From an uncultured Elusimicrobia bacterium (GTDB lineage Bacteria; Elusimicrobiota; Elusimicrobia; Elusimicrobiales; UBA9959), in the NCBI GenBank assembly GCA_903889965.1, contig CAISZM010000020.1, positions 1-58,810 on the forward strand: 58,810 nucleotides of DNA. Reading direction: 5' to 3'. The notes beneath the pieces are model-generated. The model was not told where the DNA came from and did not search any database. It was given only the letters and a program-made list of their open reading frames with translations. This document shows positions 33,542 to 41,519 of the stretch, piece after piece. Position numbers and translations under genes: made by a program. The first letter of the stretch is position 1; every line of letters starts with the position of its first letter.

Positions 33542-35143
33542 TCAGCGTTTAGCCGCCCTGTTCTTTACGGCCGCGGCAACAAAGCTCGAAAAAAGCGGAT
33601 GAGGCGTAAGCGGCCTGGACTTGAATTCCGGATGGAACTGCACGCCCACGAACCACGGGTGACCGGTTATCTCCACTATCTCCGGCAGGTTCATGGCGCG
33701 GTTCAGGCCGCTGACCGCCATGCCCGCCTTGGAGTAGAGGGGAATGTACTTGGAATTGAACTCGTAGCGGTGGCGGTGCCGTTCGGAAATGGAACCCGAG
33801 GAGTAGATCCTTCGGGCCAGCGTCCCCTTCTTTATCTCGCAGGGCCAGGCCCCGAGGCGCATCGTGCCGCCCTTGTCCTTCACGCCTTTCTGCGCGGTCA
33901 TCAGGTCGACCACCGGGTGCGCGGTTCTGGGATTGAATTCCGTGGAGTGGGCGTTCTTGAGGCGCAGGACGTTCCTTGCGAACTCTATGGCGGCGCACTG
34001 CATTCCCAGGCAGATGCCCAGGAAGGGGAGGTTGTGTTCCCGCGCGTAGCGCACGGCCTTGATCTTGCCTTCAATGCCCCTGTCGCCGAAACCGCCCGGG
34101 ACTATCAGCCCGTCGGCCTTTGCCAGGCGCAGGGTGAAATCGTCGTCTTCCACATCCAGGTAATCCAGTTCGGCTTTAACGCCGTTGACTATCGCGCCGT
34201 GGTGTATGGCGTCCACGAGCGACTTGTAGGAATCCTTCAGCTTCGTGTATTTGCCCGCTATCGCTATTTTTACTGGAGCGGCGCCGTCCGCGGCGTTCAG
34301 GCGCCGCACGAAATCGGTCCATTCCTCGAAGTCCCAGCGTGCGCTCCGCAGCCGGAGCAGCATCATTATCTGCTCGTCCAGGCCCTGTTTTTTCAGTATA
34401 AAAGGAACGTCGTAGATGGAGCGGGAGTCCGGGGCGTCTATCACGGCCTCCTTGGGGACGCTGGTGAAAAGGGCTATCTTGTCCTTTATCTCGCGCGCCA
34501 GCGGTTTCTCGGCGCGGCAGACTATGATGTCCGGGTCTATGCCTATCTCGCGAAGCTTGTTCACCGAGTGCTGGGTTGGCTTGGTCTTGAGCTCGTCCGA
34601 GGCGCTGAGATAGGGCACCAGCGTGACATGGAGATAAAGCACGTCGTTGCGGGTGCGGTCGGGCCGCATCTGGCGCGCGGCTTCCAGGAAAGGGAGGCTT
34701 TCTATGTCGCCCACTGTGCCGCCTATCTCTATTATCGCTATGTCGAAACCCTCCGCCGCCTTGACGAAGCGGCGCTTTATCTCGTCGGTGATGTGCGGTA
34801 TGACCTGCACCGTCTGGCCAAGGTAGGCGCCCTCGCGTTCCCTGGCTATTACCGTCTGGTAGATCTGGCCGGCCGTCATGTTGTTCGTGCGGGCGGTATC
34901 CACGCCGAGAAAACGTTCGTAGTAGCCCAGGTCCAGGTCGGTCTCCGCGCCGTCGTCGGTCACGAACACCTCCCCGTGCTGGAAGGGGGCCATCGTGCCG
35001 GCGTCCACGTTGATGTAGGGGTCGCACTTCACTATCGTGACGGAAAGGCCGTGGGCTTTAAGCAGGCGCCCTATCGACGCGGCCGTTATGCCCTTCCCGA
35101 GGGAACTCACCACGCCGCCGGTAACGAATATATATCTGGTCAT
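33542..35143 (-). CDS. pyrG: CTP synthase
   Basis: 533 residues. The amidoligase domain starts VTGGVVSSLGKGITAASIG and carries GTVGDIESLPFLEA. The glutaminase domain (about 290-533) has the nucleophile Cys in FLGICLGMQCAAIEFARN and the His/Glu pair in GVQFHPEFKSRP. PyrG turns UTP into CTP. It lies between kdsB and kdsA; KdsB uses CTP to activate Kdo, and linkage of pyrG to Kdo genes is a known pattern in diderm bacteria. Confidence 0.98.
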   Translation of the reverse strand: MTRYIFVTGGVVSSLGKGITAASIGRLLKAHGLSVTIVKCDPYINVDAGTMAPFQHGEVFVTDDGAETDLDLGYYERFLGVDTARTNNMTAGQIYQTVIAREREGAYLGQTVQVIPHITDEIKRRFVKAAEGFDIAIIEIGGTVGDIESLPFLEAARQMRPDRTRNDVLYLHVTLVPYLSASDELKTKPTQHSVNKLREIGIDPDIIVCRAEKPLAREIKDKIALFTSVPKEAVIDAPDSRSIYDVPFILKKQGLDEQIMMLLRLRSARWDFEEWTDFVRRLNAADGAAPVKIAIAGKYTKLKDSYKSLVDAIHHGAIVNGVKAELDYLDVEDDDFTLRLAKADGLIVPGGFGDRGIEGKIKAVRYAREHNLPFLGICLGMQCAAIEFARNVLRLKNAHSTEFNPRTAHPVVDLMTAQKGVKDKGGTMRLGAWPCEIKKGTLARRIYSSGSISERHRHRYEFNSKYIPLYSKAGMAVSGLNRAMNLPEIVEITGHPWFVGVQFHPEFKSRPLTPHPLFSSFVAAAVKNRAAKR

Positions 35144-35169
35144 AAAGGTTTCAGGTCCCGGGGTAAAAG

Positions 35170-35925
35170 TCAGGTCCCTTTCTGGCGTTTCGCGCGGCGC
35201 AGGTACGCGGCGGCGGAGCCGAGGTCCGCCGGCACGTCTATGGCGGGACCAAGCTCCGGCACCTCGGCGACGACTATCTTCATCCCGTTCTCGAGAGCCC
35301 GAAGCTGCTCGAGGCGCTCCAGCCGCTCCAGCGGGCTGGGTTCGAGTTTTACGAATTTCTCGAGCGCTGCCCGGCGGTAAATGTAGAAGCCGCAGTGCTT
35401 GTAGTACGGGTAACTCTTAAGCCCGGAGAGCGGGTGATGAAAAGGTATCGGGCAGCGGGAGAAGTAAAGAGCCCGGCCCTCCCCGCTCATGGCTATCTTT
35501 ACGCAGTTGGGGTTGGCTATGTCGGCCGCGTTTTTTATCCTGGCGCAGGCGGTGGCGATGGCGCAGTCGGGGGAGTCCTCGAGCTTTTTAAAAGACTTGA
35601 CGAGCGTCGCCGAGGTCATAAACGGCTCATCGCCCTGGAAATTAACCACGAACCCGGCCCTGGTGCCGCGCGCGGCTTCGTATACCCGGTCGGTGCCGGA
35701 CTGGCAGCGCGGGCTGGTCAGCACGGCGCGCGCTCCGATGGAACGCGCGAAGCCCAGCACTTTCTCGTGCTCTGTGGCTATTATCACCTCTCCGAGGCCG
35801 GACCTGACCGCGGCCTCCCAGCACCACTGGAGCACAGGCTTGCCGGCTATCGGCGCCAGCACCTTGCCGGGGAAACGTTCCGACCCGTACCTGGCGGGAA
35901 TGACTATCAGGCAGTCTTTAACCAT
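35170..35925 (-). CDS. kdsB: CMP-Kdo synthetase
   Basis: 251 residues from ATG 35925; the open frame extends 41 codons upstream into the kinase gene, but the protein aligns from MVKDCLIVIPARYGSERFPG, the conserved nucleotide-binding start. Later landmarks are VNFQGDEPF, the HCGFYIYRRAALEKF stretch, and LERLEQLRALENGM. It activates Kdo with CTP. The start overlaps the heptose kinase stop by 19 bp. Confidence 0.95.
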   Translation of the reverse strand: MVKDCLIVIPARYGSERFPGKVLAPIAGKPVLQWCWEAAVRSGLGEVIIATEHEKVLGFARSIGARAVLTSPRCQSGTDRVYEAARGTRAGFVVNFQGDEPFMTSATLVKSFKKLEDSPDCAIATACARIKNAADIANPNCVKIAMSGEGRALYFSRCPIPFHHPLSGLKSYPYYKHCGFYIYRRAALEKFVKLEPSPLERLERLEQLRALENGMKIVVAEVPELGPAIDVPADLGSAAAYLRRAKRQKGT

Positions 35926-36923
35926 GATCTTGCGCTTTCTAAAAGCTCCTCCACCGTAACCGAGGCTGTGCCAAGCTTGCCCACCACTATGCCGGCGGCG
36001 AAATTGGCCGCCGTGGCGGCCTCTTCGGGGGACGCGCCCGAGGCCCATGTCAGGGCCAGGGTGGAGATCACGGTGTCGCCGGCGCCGGTAACGTCGAAGA
36101 CTTCGCGCGCCCTGGTGGGGATATGTATGGAGGCCGCGCCGGCTCCCCTGCGCGTGAAAAGGGTCATGCCGTGCTCGCCCTGCGTTATCAGCAGGGAGCG
36201 GCAGCCCAGTTTGGCCAGTATTTCCCTGCCGAGTTCCTCCGCCGCGTCCTGTCCGGCGCGCTGGGGCAGCCGCATCCCCCCGAAAGCTTCCATCGTGTTG
36301 GGGGTTATGGCGGCCACGCCGCGGTAAAGCTGAAAATGCTCCACTTTCGGGTCCACGAATACCGGGACGCGCTTTTTGGCGGCCAGGTCTATGGCTTCGT
36401 GTATTGTATCAGGCTCCAGCAGCCCCTTGCCGTAGTCGGAGAGTATGACGGCCTCGCAGCCGGTCCCGAGGGCCGCGGCCAGCGCGGTCAGGGCGGACCC
36501 TTTGGCCGCGCGGCTCATGCCGTCGCGGGTTTCGCGGTCGAAGCGCACGACCTGCTGGTGCTCGGCGATGACGCGCGTTTTTTCGATCGTCGGGAAATTA
36601 GCGTCCCGGACCAGCGAGGCCGGACTCAGTCCGGACCGTTCCAGCAAGGTCCTGAGTTCGTCCGCGGCCGCGTCCCTGCCTATAACGGAGATCAGCGTCG
36701 GGGAGGCGCCCATGGCAGCCAGGTTCACGGCCACGTTGGCCGCTCCGCCGCAGACCGAGGATTCTGAAGTTACCCGCACGACCGGCACCGGCGCCTCCGG
36801 AGAAATGCGCTGCACCGTGCCCTTGACGTAGCGGTCCAGCATCATATCGCCGAACACGGCTATTTTGCGTCCGTGGAATCCGGCGGCGATGCGCGAAAGC
36901 CTCTTGAAGCCAGCTTTTGTCAT
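35907..36923 (-). CDS. rfaE1: Heptose 7-phosphate kinase (RfaE1 / HldE N-domain, PfkB family)
   Basis: 338 residues. RfaE domain I landmarks: VFGDMMLDRYVKGTVQRISP, EAPVPVV, CGGAANVAVNLAAMG, LSDYGKGLL, and the PfkB anion-hole motif VFDVTGAGDTVI. It phosphorylates heptose 7-phosphate for ADP-heptose synthesis. The adenylyltransferase domain of bifunctional HldE is missing, so a separate RfaE2/HldC is expected elsewhere. The start has no ribosome binding site; an extended -10 element lies only 9 nt upstream, suggesting a nearly leaderless message. Confidence 0.9.
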   Translation of the reverse strand: MTKAGFKRLSRIAAGFHGRKIAVFGDMMLDRYVKGTVQRISPEAPVPVVRVTSESSVCGGAANVAVNLAAMGASPTLISVIGRDAAADELRTLLERSGLSPASLVRDANFPTIEKTRVIAEHQQVVRFDRETRDGMSRAAKGSALTALAAALGTGCEAVILSDYGKGLLEPDTIHEAIDLAAKKRVPVFVDPKVEHFQLYRGVAAITPNTMEAFGGMRLPQRAGQDAAEELGREILAKLGCRSLLITQGEHGMTLFTRRGAGAASIHIPTRAREVFDVTGAGDTVISTLALTWASGASPEEAATAANFAAGIVVGKLGTASVTVEELLESARSWLKTA

Positions 36924-36932
36924 AATATAGAT

Positions 36933-36941
36933 ATTATAACA
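36933..36941 (-). promoter_or_regulatory. Extended -10 promoter of the rfaE1-kdsB-pyrG-kdsA operon
   Basis: On the minus strand TGTTATAAT (TGn + perfect TATAAT, hexamer 36933-36938) ends 9 nt before the rfaE1 ATG. The transcript would start about 2-3 nt before the ATG. There is no good -35, as expected for an extended -10 promoter. It directly follows the terminator hairpin at 36946-36972. Confidence 0.6.
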
Positions 36942-36972
36942 AAATCGCTCCCGCCCGCTGGAGGGGGGAGCG
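36941..36972 (-). terminator. Intrinsic terminator after the DUF3108 gene
   Basis: On the minus strand CGCTCCC (36972-36966) pairs with GGGAGCG (36952-36946), 7 bp with a 13-nt loop. ATTTT follows at 36945-36941. The T run is short, but the position between two operons fits. The T run overlaps the TG of the next promoter. Confidence 0.55.
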
Positions 36973-37022
36973 GCTAGCTTTGCTTAAGGGATATGCGGAT
37001 GGGGGGATAGTTCCGGGCCCGG

Positions 37023-37835
37023 CTACGGGGTTACCGTCCGCTTGGTCAGCTTGGCGGTCACGGAACCTATGAAAATCTCCGCTTTCAGGATCATCGGCAG
37101 CTTCAGGCTGTCGTCGGTTATCCAGACCAGCATGCGTTTGCCGGCCTTGGCCACGAACAGGCCTTCGTCTCCCAGTTTAGGCTCAAGCCGCAGGCAATTC
37201 CTCTTGCCGTAATCTGTGGATATCTTTTCCCGTTTTTCGGCTTTAATCGTCAGCCGCCAGTTGCGTTTCGTGTTTACATCCAACTCTACCTGCGTTCCCG
37301 GCTCTATGGTCATGGCGCGCAGGCGGTACATCGCGGAGAGCACGTCGTTCACCGGTTTTTCCAGCTGGCCTTCAAAGGAGGAGACCTGGCGCTTGCCGTT
37401 CATCTTGCTCCCGTAATATTTTCCGGCGGGAGCGTCGAAAACTACCCACTCGTTGAAAAAGTAATTTCCTTCGGATATCTTCTTGTAATAGCCGTAGGAA
37501 TGCAGGTCCGAAGCGTCGATCCACGATTCGTTCCGGTCGTCCACCTTGTAAAAATTGGCCAGGAAAGATCCCGAGCGGGCTTCGGAAACTATATGCCAGG
37601 CCGGGCGCGACGAGATATCCACGGCTTTCTCTATCCTGATGAAGGACTTTCCCACGTATATCGCCCCCCAGTAGATATTGTATTCCAGCGTTTCGCCTTT
37701 TACCAGCCACGGCTCGGCTTGCGTGACCGCGGCGGTGGAGGCGGGGAGGTCCCAGTAGGGGTGCGCGAGCAGAGCCTGACCGGCCCGTACGGGCTGGCAG
37801 CCCAGTAACAGCAGGATACAGGCTTTAAAAAGCAT
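37023..37835 (-). CDS. DUF3108 envelope protein
   Basis: 270 residues from ATG 37835, 11 bp inside the upstream gene. A signal sequence MLFKACILLLLGCQPVRAG leads it; cleavage could be type I after VRA or lipoprotein-type before the Cys in LLLGC. The body fits DUF3108 (LEYNIYWGAIYVGKSFIRIE, AWHIVSEARSGSFLANFYKVDD, and the late KLPMILKAEIFIGSVTAKL). Members are predicted periplasmic beta-rich proteins of unknown role in diderm bacteria. It is the last gene of the upstream LPS unit. Confidence 0.8.
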   Translation of the reverse strand: MLFKACILLLLGCQPVRAGQALLAHPYWDLPASTAAVTQAEPWLVKGETLEYNIYWGAIYVGKSFIRIEKAVDISSRPAWHIVSEARSGSFLANFYKVDDRNESWIDASDLHSYGYYKKISEGNYFFNEWVVFDAPAGKYYGSKMNGKRQVSSFEGQLEKPVNDVLSAMYRLRAMTIEPGTQVELDVNTKRNWRLTIKAEKREKISTDYGKRNCLRLEPKLGDEGLFVAKAGKRMLVWITDDSLKLPMILKAEIFIGSVTAKLTKRTVTP

Positions 37836-38376
37836 ATTTAATGCGCAGGGCCACGAAAACGGCCAGAACGAAGGCGGCGCACATGCCGCGCCATTCCTTG
37901 TTTCTACGGAAAACCTCACGCGAGTAGGCTTCTTTCCCGAAGAAACCGGAGAAGCGGCAGGGGCAGGCAAGTATGGACGGAACCGCGGCGCAGTAATCCT
38001 CGAAAGCCCGGCCGTAGACCCCGCGCAGAAAAACCTCTTCGGCTTTTATCGTGCGGTAGTATATCCAGCCGAAAACCGCCGCCGCGGCTGCCCAGATGCA
38101 GGCGCTAAGCAGCGGCCGGGAGGGCGCGGAGAGCATTATCAGGAAACCGGCGGTCATTATCATCGTGCCCAGGTAAAGGGGATTGCGCACCACCGCGTAC
38201 GGGCCCGTGGTGGTAAGGGTTTTCGATTTGACTATTGCCGCGCTGGCCGCAAGGCGAACGGCCTGGCCGGCGGCCATCACGGCGAGCCCGGCCCAGAAAA
38301 GCGGCCAGCTTTCGGGGCGCGCGGCTATCAGCAGCGCCAAAGTCGCTATCTGTGAGATAAGTATGCGTTTTTTCAT
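37825..38376 (-). CDS. Isoprenylcysteine/phospholipid methyltransferase-like membrane protein
   Basis: 183 residues from ATG 38376, overlapping the gmhB stop by ATGA; the frame is open to 38466 but the family start is MKKRILISQ. Four membrane spans are visible. The motif TTGPYAVVRNPLYLGTMIM with the later EEVFLRGVYGRAFEDYCAAVP is the signature of the ICMT/PEMT small membrane methyltransferases. Substrate is unknown; a lipid or LPS precursor is possible given the neighbours. Confidence 0.75.
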   Translation of the reverse strand: MKKRILISQIATLALLIAARPESWPLFWAGLAVMAAGQAVRLAASAAIVKSKTLTTTGPYAVVRNPLYLGTMIMTAGFLIMLSAPSRPLLSACIWAAAAAVFGWIYYRTIKAEEVFLRGVYGRAFEDYCAAVPSILACPCRFSGFFGKEAYSREVFRRNKEWRGMCAAFVLAVFVALRIKYAF

Positions 38377-38948
38377 TTTTTCCCTCTTGTGTCCGGTATT
38401 GCGCGGGCCAGCGCCAGCAGGTCCCTGTAGCCTTTCGCGGCCGCGCGCGGTCCGGCGGAGCGCCATTGCCCGGTAAGCACCAGGTATCCCTTTATTCCGG
38501 CGCCGCGGGCCATGGCCAGGTCGGAATTCTTGTCCCCCGCCATAAAGGAGCGCGCCATATCAGCCGGGGTGTCCTTCAGGGCTTCCTTTATCAGGCCGGT
38601 TCCCGGCTTGCGGCACAGGCAGCCGTCACCGGGCCCGTGCGGACAGAAATAGACAGCGTCGACCGAGGCGCCCGCATGGCGCAGATCTTTTACCAGCTTC
38701 AGGTTTATGGCCCTGGCCGCGGCCATCGTCATGTAGCCGCGCGCCACCGCGGATTGGTTGGTGAGCACCACTACGCGGTAACCCTTGAGCGCGATGAGCT
38801 TAAGCGCCGTTGCTGCCGAGGCGTAAAGTTTCAGCTGCTCCGGGCTGGTTATGTAGGCGGAGCTGTCCCTGTTGAGCGTGCCGTCCCGGTCGAGGAAAGC
38901 TGTAGGGGCGGGAGCGCCGCGCTTTACCGAAGGTGGCCAGGCGCGCAT
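38373..38948 (-). CDS. gmhB: D,D-heptose 1,7-bisphosphate phosphatase
   Basis: 191 residues. HAD nucleophile motif TAFLDRDGTLNRD, then VVVLTNQSAVARGYMT, the zinc-binding CPHGPGDGCLCRKPGTG loop and the acidic motif FMAGDKNSDLAMARGAG. All are GmhB features; the family also covers HisB-N, but the zinc loop and LPS neighbours favour GmhB. It makes heptose 1-phosphate for ADP-heptose. GmhA and HldD are not in the window. It shares one base with lpxK. Confidence 0.88.
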   Translation of the reverse strand: MRAWPPSVKRGAPAPTAFLDRDGTLNRDSSAYITSPEQLKLYASAATALKLIALKGYRVVVLTNQSAVARGYMTMAAARAINLKLVKDLRHAGASVDAVYFCPHGPGDGCLCRKPGTGLIKEALKDTPADMARSFMAGDKNSDLAMARGAGIKGYLVLTGQWRSAGPRAAAKGYRDLLALARAIPDTRGKK

Positions 38949-40054
38949 CAGGCCCTGCCTACGCCGGTTCCGGCCAGTATGGAGGAGAATATTTTCGAGC
39001 CGTCCCCGGCGAACGTTATCTTTACCGAGAGTATGAGCACGCCGCCCTTCAGTATGTCCTGCCAGCCGGGAGGGAAACGCGTAAAATCCTTGTGGGTAGT
39101 TACAAGAGGGAGACCTTCCCGCGTCCGCTCGGCGGCGGCGAGCTCTTCAGGCGTGAAGGCGTGGTGGTCCGGGTAACGCCAGATCTGCTTCAGGTCCACG
39201 TTCAGGCCGCGCAGCGCGCCCTCGAACGAGGCCGGGTCGCCGATGCCGGAGATGGCGGCGGCCGGCTTGCCCCTGAGCGCATCCAGGTCCTCGGCCGAGG
39301 CGGCGGCCGGGTCCATGAAAGAATCGGGGGTGTGCATGCTCTCCAGGATCTCCGCGCGCGGGTTAAGGCGGAGTATTTCGGAACGCAGCGCGTCTATGCC
39401 GGCCCGGGAGGCCAGCTCGCAATGGGAAATTATCACGGCCCTGGCGCGGGCTATTCCAGACGGGGGTTCGCGCAGGCTCCCCAGCGGGAGCATCCTGTCC
39501 GCGGTGAAGGGGGCGGTGGCGTTCACCAGTACGATGTCCGCGTCGCGCTCCAGGGCGAAATGCTGGAAACCGTCGTCCATCAATATTACCCCGGCTCCCG
39601 CTTTAACGGCTTCAAGTCCGGAGGCCCGCCTGTCCGGGGAGACCAGTACCGGCACATCGTCAGCCTCGAGCAGGCGGTAAAGCATAAGAGCCTCGTCGCC
39701 GGCCTCGGCCGTGTCGAAATGCCGGCCCTTTGCGAGCACTACTACTTTAGAGGACCCGGAGCGGCGCTTGTAGCCGCGTATCAGCACCGCGGGGCGCCGG
39801 CCGGCCCTTGCCAGCTCCTGGGCCGCCAGGACCACGGTGGAGGTCTTGCCGGTGCCTCCGGCGGAAATATTCCCGAAGCATATGACCGGCACAGGGAGGC
39901 GCAGGCGCTTCAGCAGGCCCGAACGGTAAAGCAGGCGCCGGGCCGAGATAACCGAAAGATAGCCCATAGATAAAGCGGTAAGGAACAGCTTTCCGAACGT
40001 GCCGGACTTCAGCGAGTTGCGGAACTTCTCCGGGGAAAAACCGGTGATCGTCAT
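38948..40054 (-). CDS. lpxK: Tetraacyldisaccharide 4'-kinase
   Basis: 368 residues from ATG 40054, overlapping the upstream stop by ATGA. A membrane-associated N-terminus precedes the P-loop PVICFGNISAGGTGKTSTVV, then RGYKRRSG, VILMDDGFQHFALERDADI and PLGSLREPPSGIARA. LpxK phosphorylates the lipid A disaccharide at the inner membrane. Its presence, with waaA, shows that the organism builds lipid A. Confidence 0.95.
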   Translation of the reverse strand: MTITGFSPEKFRNSLKSGTFGKLFLTALSMGYLSVISARRLLYRSGLLKRLRLPVPVICFGNISAGGTGKTSTVVLAAQELARAGRRPAVLIRGYKRRSGSSKVVVLAKGRHFDTAEAGDEALMLYRLLEADDVPVLVSPDRRASGLEAVKAGAGVILMDDGFQHFALERDADIVLVNATAPFTADRMLPLGSLREPPSGIARARAVIISHCELASRAGIDALRSEILRLNPRAEILESMHTPDSFMDPAAASAEDLDALRGKPAAAISGIGDPASFEGALRGLNVDLKQIWRYPDHHAFTPEELAAAERTREGLPLVTTHKDFTRFPPGWQDILKGGVLILSVKITFAGDGSKIFSSILAGTGVGRA

Positions 40055-40998
40055 TTCGTCAGGCTCCCGAGCGACGCCGCGTGCGCGCGGAGCCGCTGCC
40101 ATACGCTCTCGAAGGGAAGGGTCGACAGGTCTCCCTGCGCCCAAGCGTGTTCCGGTCCGGGCGGGCTCCAGCTTGCGGGGGAATTCTGGAGGGCGTAAAC
40201 CACGAAAGTGGGTGTTCCCTGGCTGACCGCTATGTGCATGGGGGCCGAACTTGTCCCGACGTGCAGCGACGTGCGCTTCAGGAGCGCGGCCAGGTCGAGC
40301 AGGTCGAAATCCGGGCAGAGAAGGTGCTTTTCGCGGGCCGAGGCCATGGCAGCCTTTACGTAACCGAGTTCTCCCGGGCCCCAGAGGAAGATCACCCTCG
40401 CCCCGAAGCCGGCGGCAAGGCTGTCCGCGAGGCGCGCGAAATTTTCAGGGGCCCAGCGCCTGTGTTCCCGCGGGCTGGTGATATCGAGAGTGACGGTAAA
40501 AGCCCCGGGAGGCACTCCCGCGCCGGACAGGAATTTTTCCGCTTTGGCCGCGTTCTCGGGCCCGAAGGCCAGTTCCGCGGCGTGCCCGTCCGGGAGTATC
40601 CCCAGCGGCTCAAGCAGCTTAAGCCGGTCGTAAACGGTGTAGCCCGGGCCCGCTTTACCCACCGGCATCACGTTGTAAAAGATCCGCCCGGCCGGATAAC
40701 GGAAGGCGAGGCGCTTTTTCGCTCCGGAGAAAAGCGAATAAAAACCCGAGGGAGCGGAGCGCATAAAATCTACGGAGATATCTATACCCGCGCGGCGTAT
40801 CGCCGCGAGGGGCTTATCCTCACGGTAGAATATTCCGGAAAGGCGGGGATTGTTCTCCAGTATCCTGCGCGACGAACGCCGGGTGAGGAAGTAAATACGC
40901 GAGTCCGGCATGCCTTTTTTCAGGGCCCGCAGCAGCGGGGTGGTGAGCAGCACGTCGCCTATGCCTTTGAACACTATTATGAGGATGCCGGGGCCCAT
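40051..40998 (-). CDS. Glycosyltransferase family 9 (heptosyltransferase-like)
   Basis: 315 residues, a single GT-B protein. The N-half starts LIIVFKGIGDVLLTTPLLRAL; the C-half has the donor-binding motif LHVGTSSAPMHIAVSQGTPTF. A Gly-Asp (GIGD) is present in the N-terminal loop as in WaaC/WaaF. It is probably an LPS core heptosyltransferase or a related GT9 enzyme; donor and acceptor cannot be told. It lies between the DUF4254-like genes and lpxK. Confidence 0.85.
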   Translation of the reverse strand: MGPGILIIVFKGIGDVLLTTPLLRALKKGMPDSRIYFLTRRSSRRILENNPRLSGIFYREDKPLAAIRRAGIDISVDFMRSAPSGFYSLFSGAKKRLAFRYPAGRIFYNVMPVGKAGPGYTVYDRLKLLEPLGILPDGHAAELAFGPENAAKAEKFLSGAGVPPGAFTVTLDITSPREHRRWAPENFARLADSLAAGFGARVIFLWGPGELGYVKAAMASAREKHLLCPDFDLLDLAALLKRTSLHVGTSSAPMHIAVSQGTPTFVVYALQNSPASWSPPGPEHAWAQGDLSTLPFESVWQRLRAHAASLGSLTK

Positions 40999-41000
40999 GG

Positions 41001-41279
41001 TCAGGCGGCCTTGGGGCCGGAGCGGTAGCGCGGGTCGTTGTACATTTTGAATTGCCGGTAGATCTTAAGCCGCACTTTCCCCGACGCAACGTCGGAAAAC
41101 AGTTTCGCCAGTTCCTCGGCCAGGTCGGCGCGCTGCGTTTCCATTATCGCGAGTTTCTGCCGCGCGGCCTCAAGATGCGCCTGGTCCACGTCCGAACGCA
41201 GGAGCTGTTCGCGCATATGGAAGACCTTGAGCTGTATTATGCTGAGCTTATCGGCCAGGCTGCCTATTGTTTCCGCCAT
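41001..41279 (-). CDS. DUF4254-like protein, C-terminal half (split gene)
   Basis: 92 residues. [21 protein letters not shown] and the end [14 protein letters not shown] match, from memory, the second half of DUF4254 proteins, which usually run as one chain of about 200 residues. A GGAGG at 41286-41290, 6 nt before the ATG and inside the upstream gene, shows it is probably initiated on its own. It overlaps the first-half gene by 32 bp in another frame, with a TAA directly before the ATG in its own frame. Confidence 0.65.
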   Translation of the reverse strand: MAETIGSLADKLSIIQLKVFHMREQLLRSDVDQAHLEAARQKLAIMETQRADLAEELAKLFSDVASGKVRLKIYRQFKMYNDPRYRSGPKAA

Positions 41280-41472
41280 TTATGGCCTCCAGCACTTTTT
41301 CGTCTATGCGCTCTATCAGGTCGTTCCGCTTCTGGTTGAGCTTGTCTATGTTTTTCTTCGCTGCCGCTATGGCCGGGACGTCGCCGACCCTGGCTTTATC
41401 CTCTTCGTGCCAGAGTTCGGTATTGGTCATCGCCAGTTCGCTGACAAGACTGCCTATATCGTTGGCGTTCAT
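41248..41472 (-). CDS. DUF4254-like protein, N-terminal half (split gene)
   Basis: 74 residues. [16 protein letters not shown] and [19 protein letters not shown] match the first half of DUF4254 proteins as I remember them. GAGG at 41479-41482, 6 nt before the ATG, and an extended -10 element at 41492-41500 support a real gene. The chain stops where the second half begins in the next gene. DUF4254 proteins have no known function that I can name, but occur beside LPS/glycosyltransferase genes as here. Confidence 0.65.
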   Translation of the reverse strand: MNANDIGSLVSELAMTNTELWHEEDKARVGDVPAIAAAKKNIDKLNQKRNDLIERIDEKVLEAINGGNNRQPGR

Positions 41473-41491
41473 TTTTTACCTCGCGGGTTCT

Positions 41492-41500
41492 ATTATATCA
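41492..41500 (-). promoter_or_regulatory. Extended -10 promoter of the DUF4254-GT9-lpxK unit
   Basis: The minus strand reads TGATATAAT (hexamer 41492-41497), a full TGn extension, 19 nt before the ATG at 41472. No -35 match is visible. It lies in the 47-bp gap after the deacetylase gene. Confidence 0.6.
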
Positions 41501-41519
41501 AAGAGAGCTCATGCCCCGT

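Noticed and set aside
33518-35380. Open frame of 620 codons on the plus strand
   Set aside because: Antisense to pyrG and the end of kdsB; no motif and composition typical of a shadow frame.
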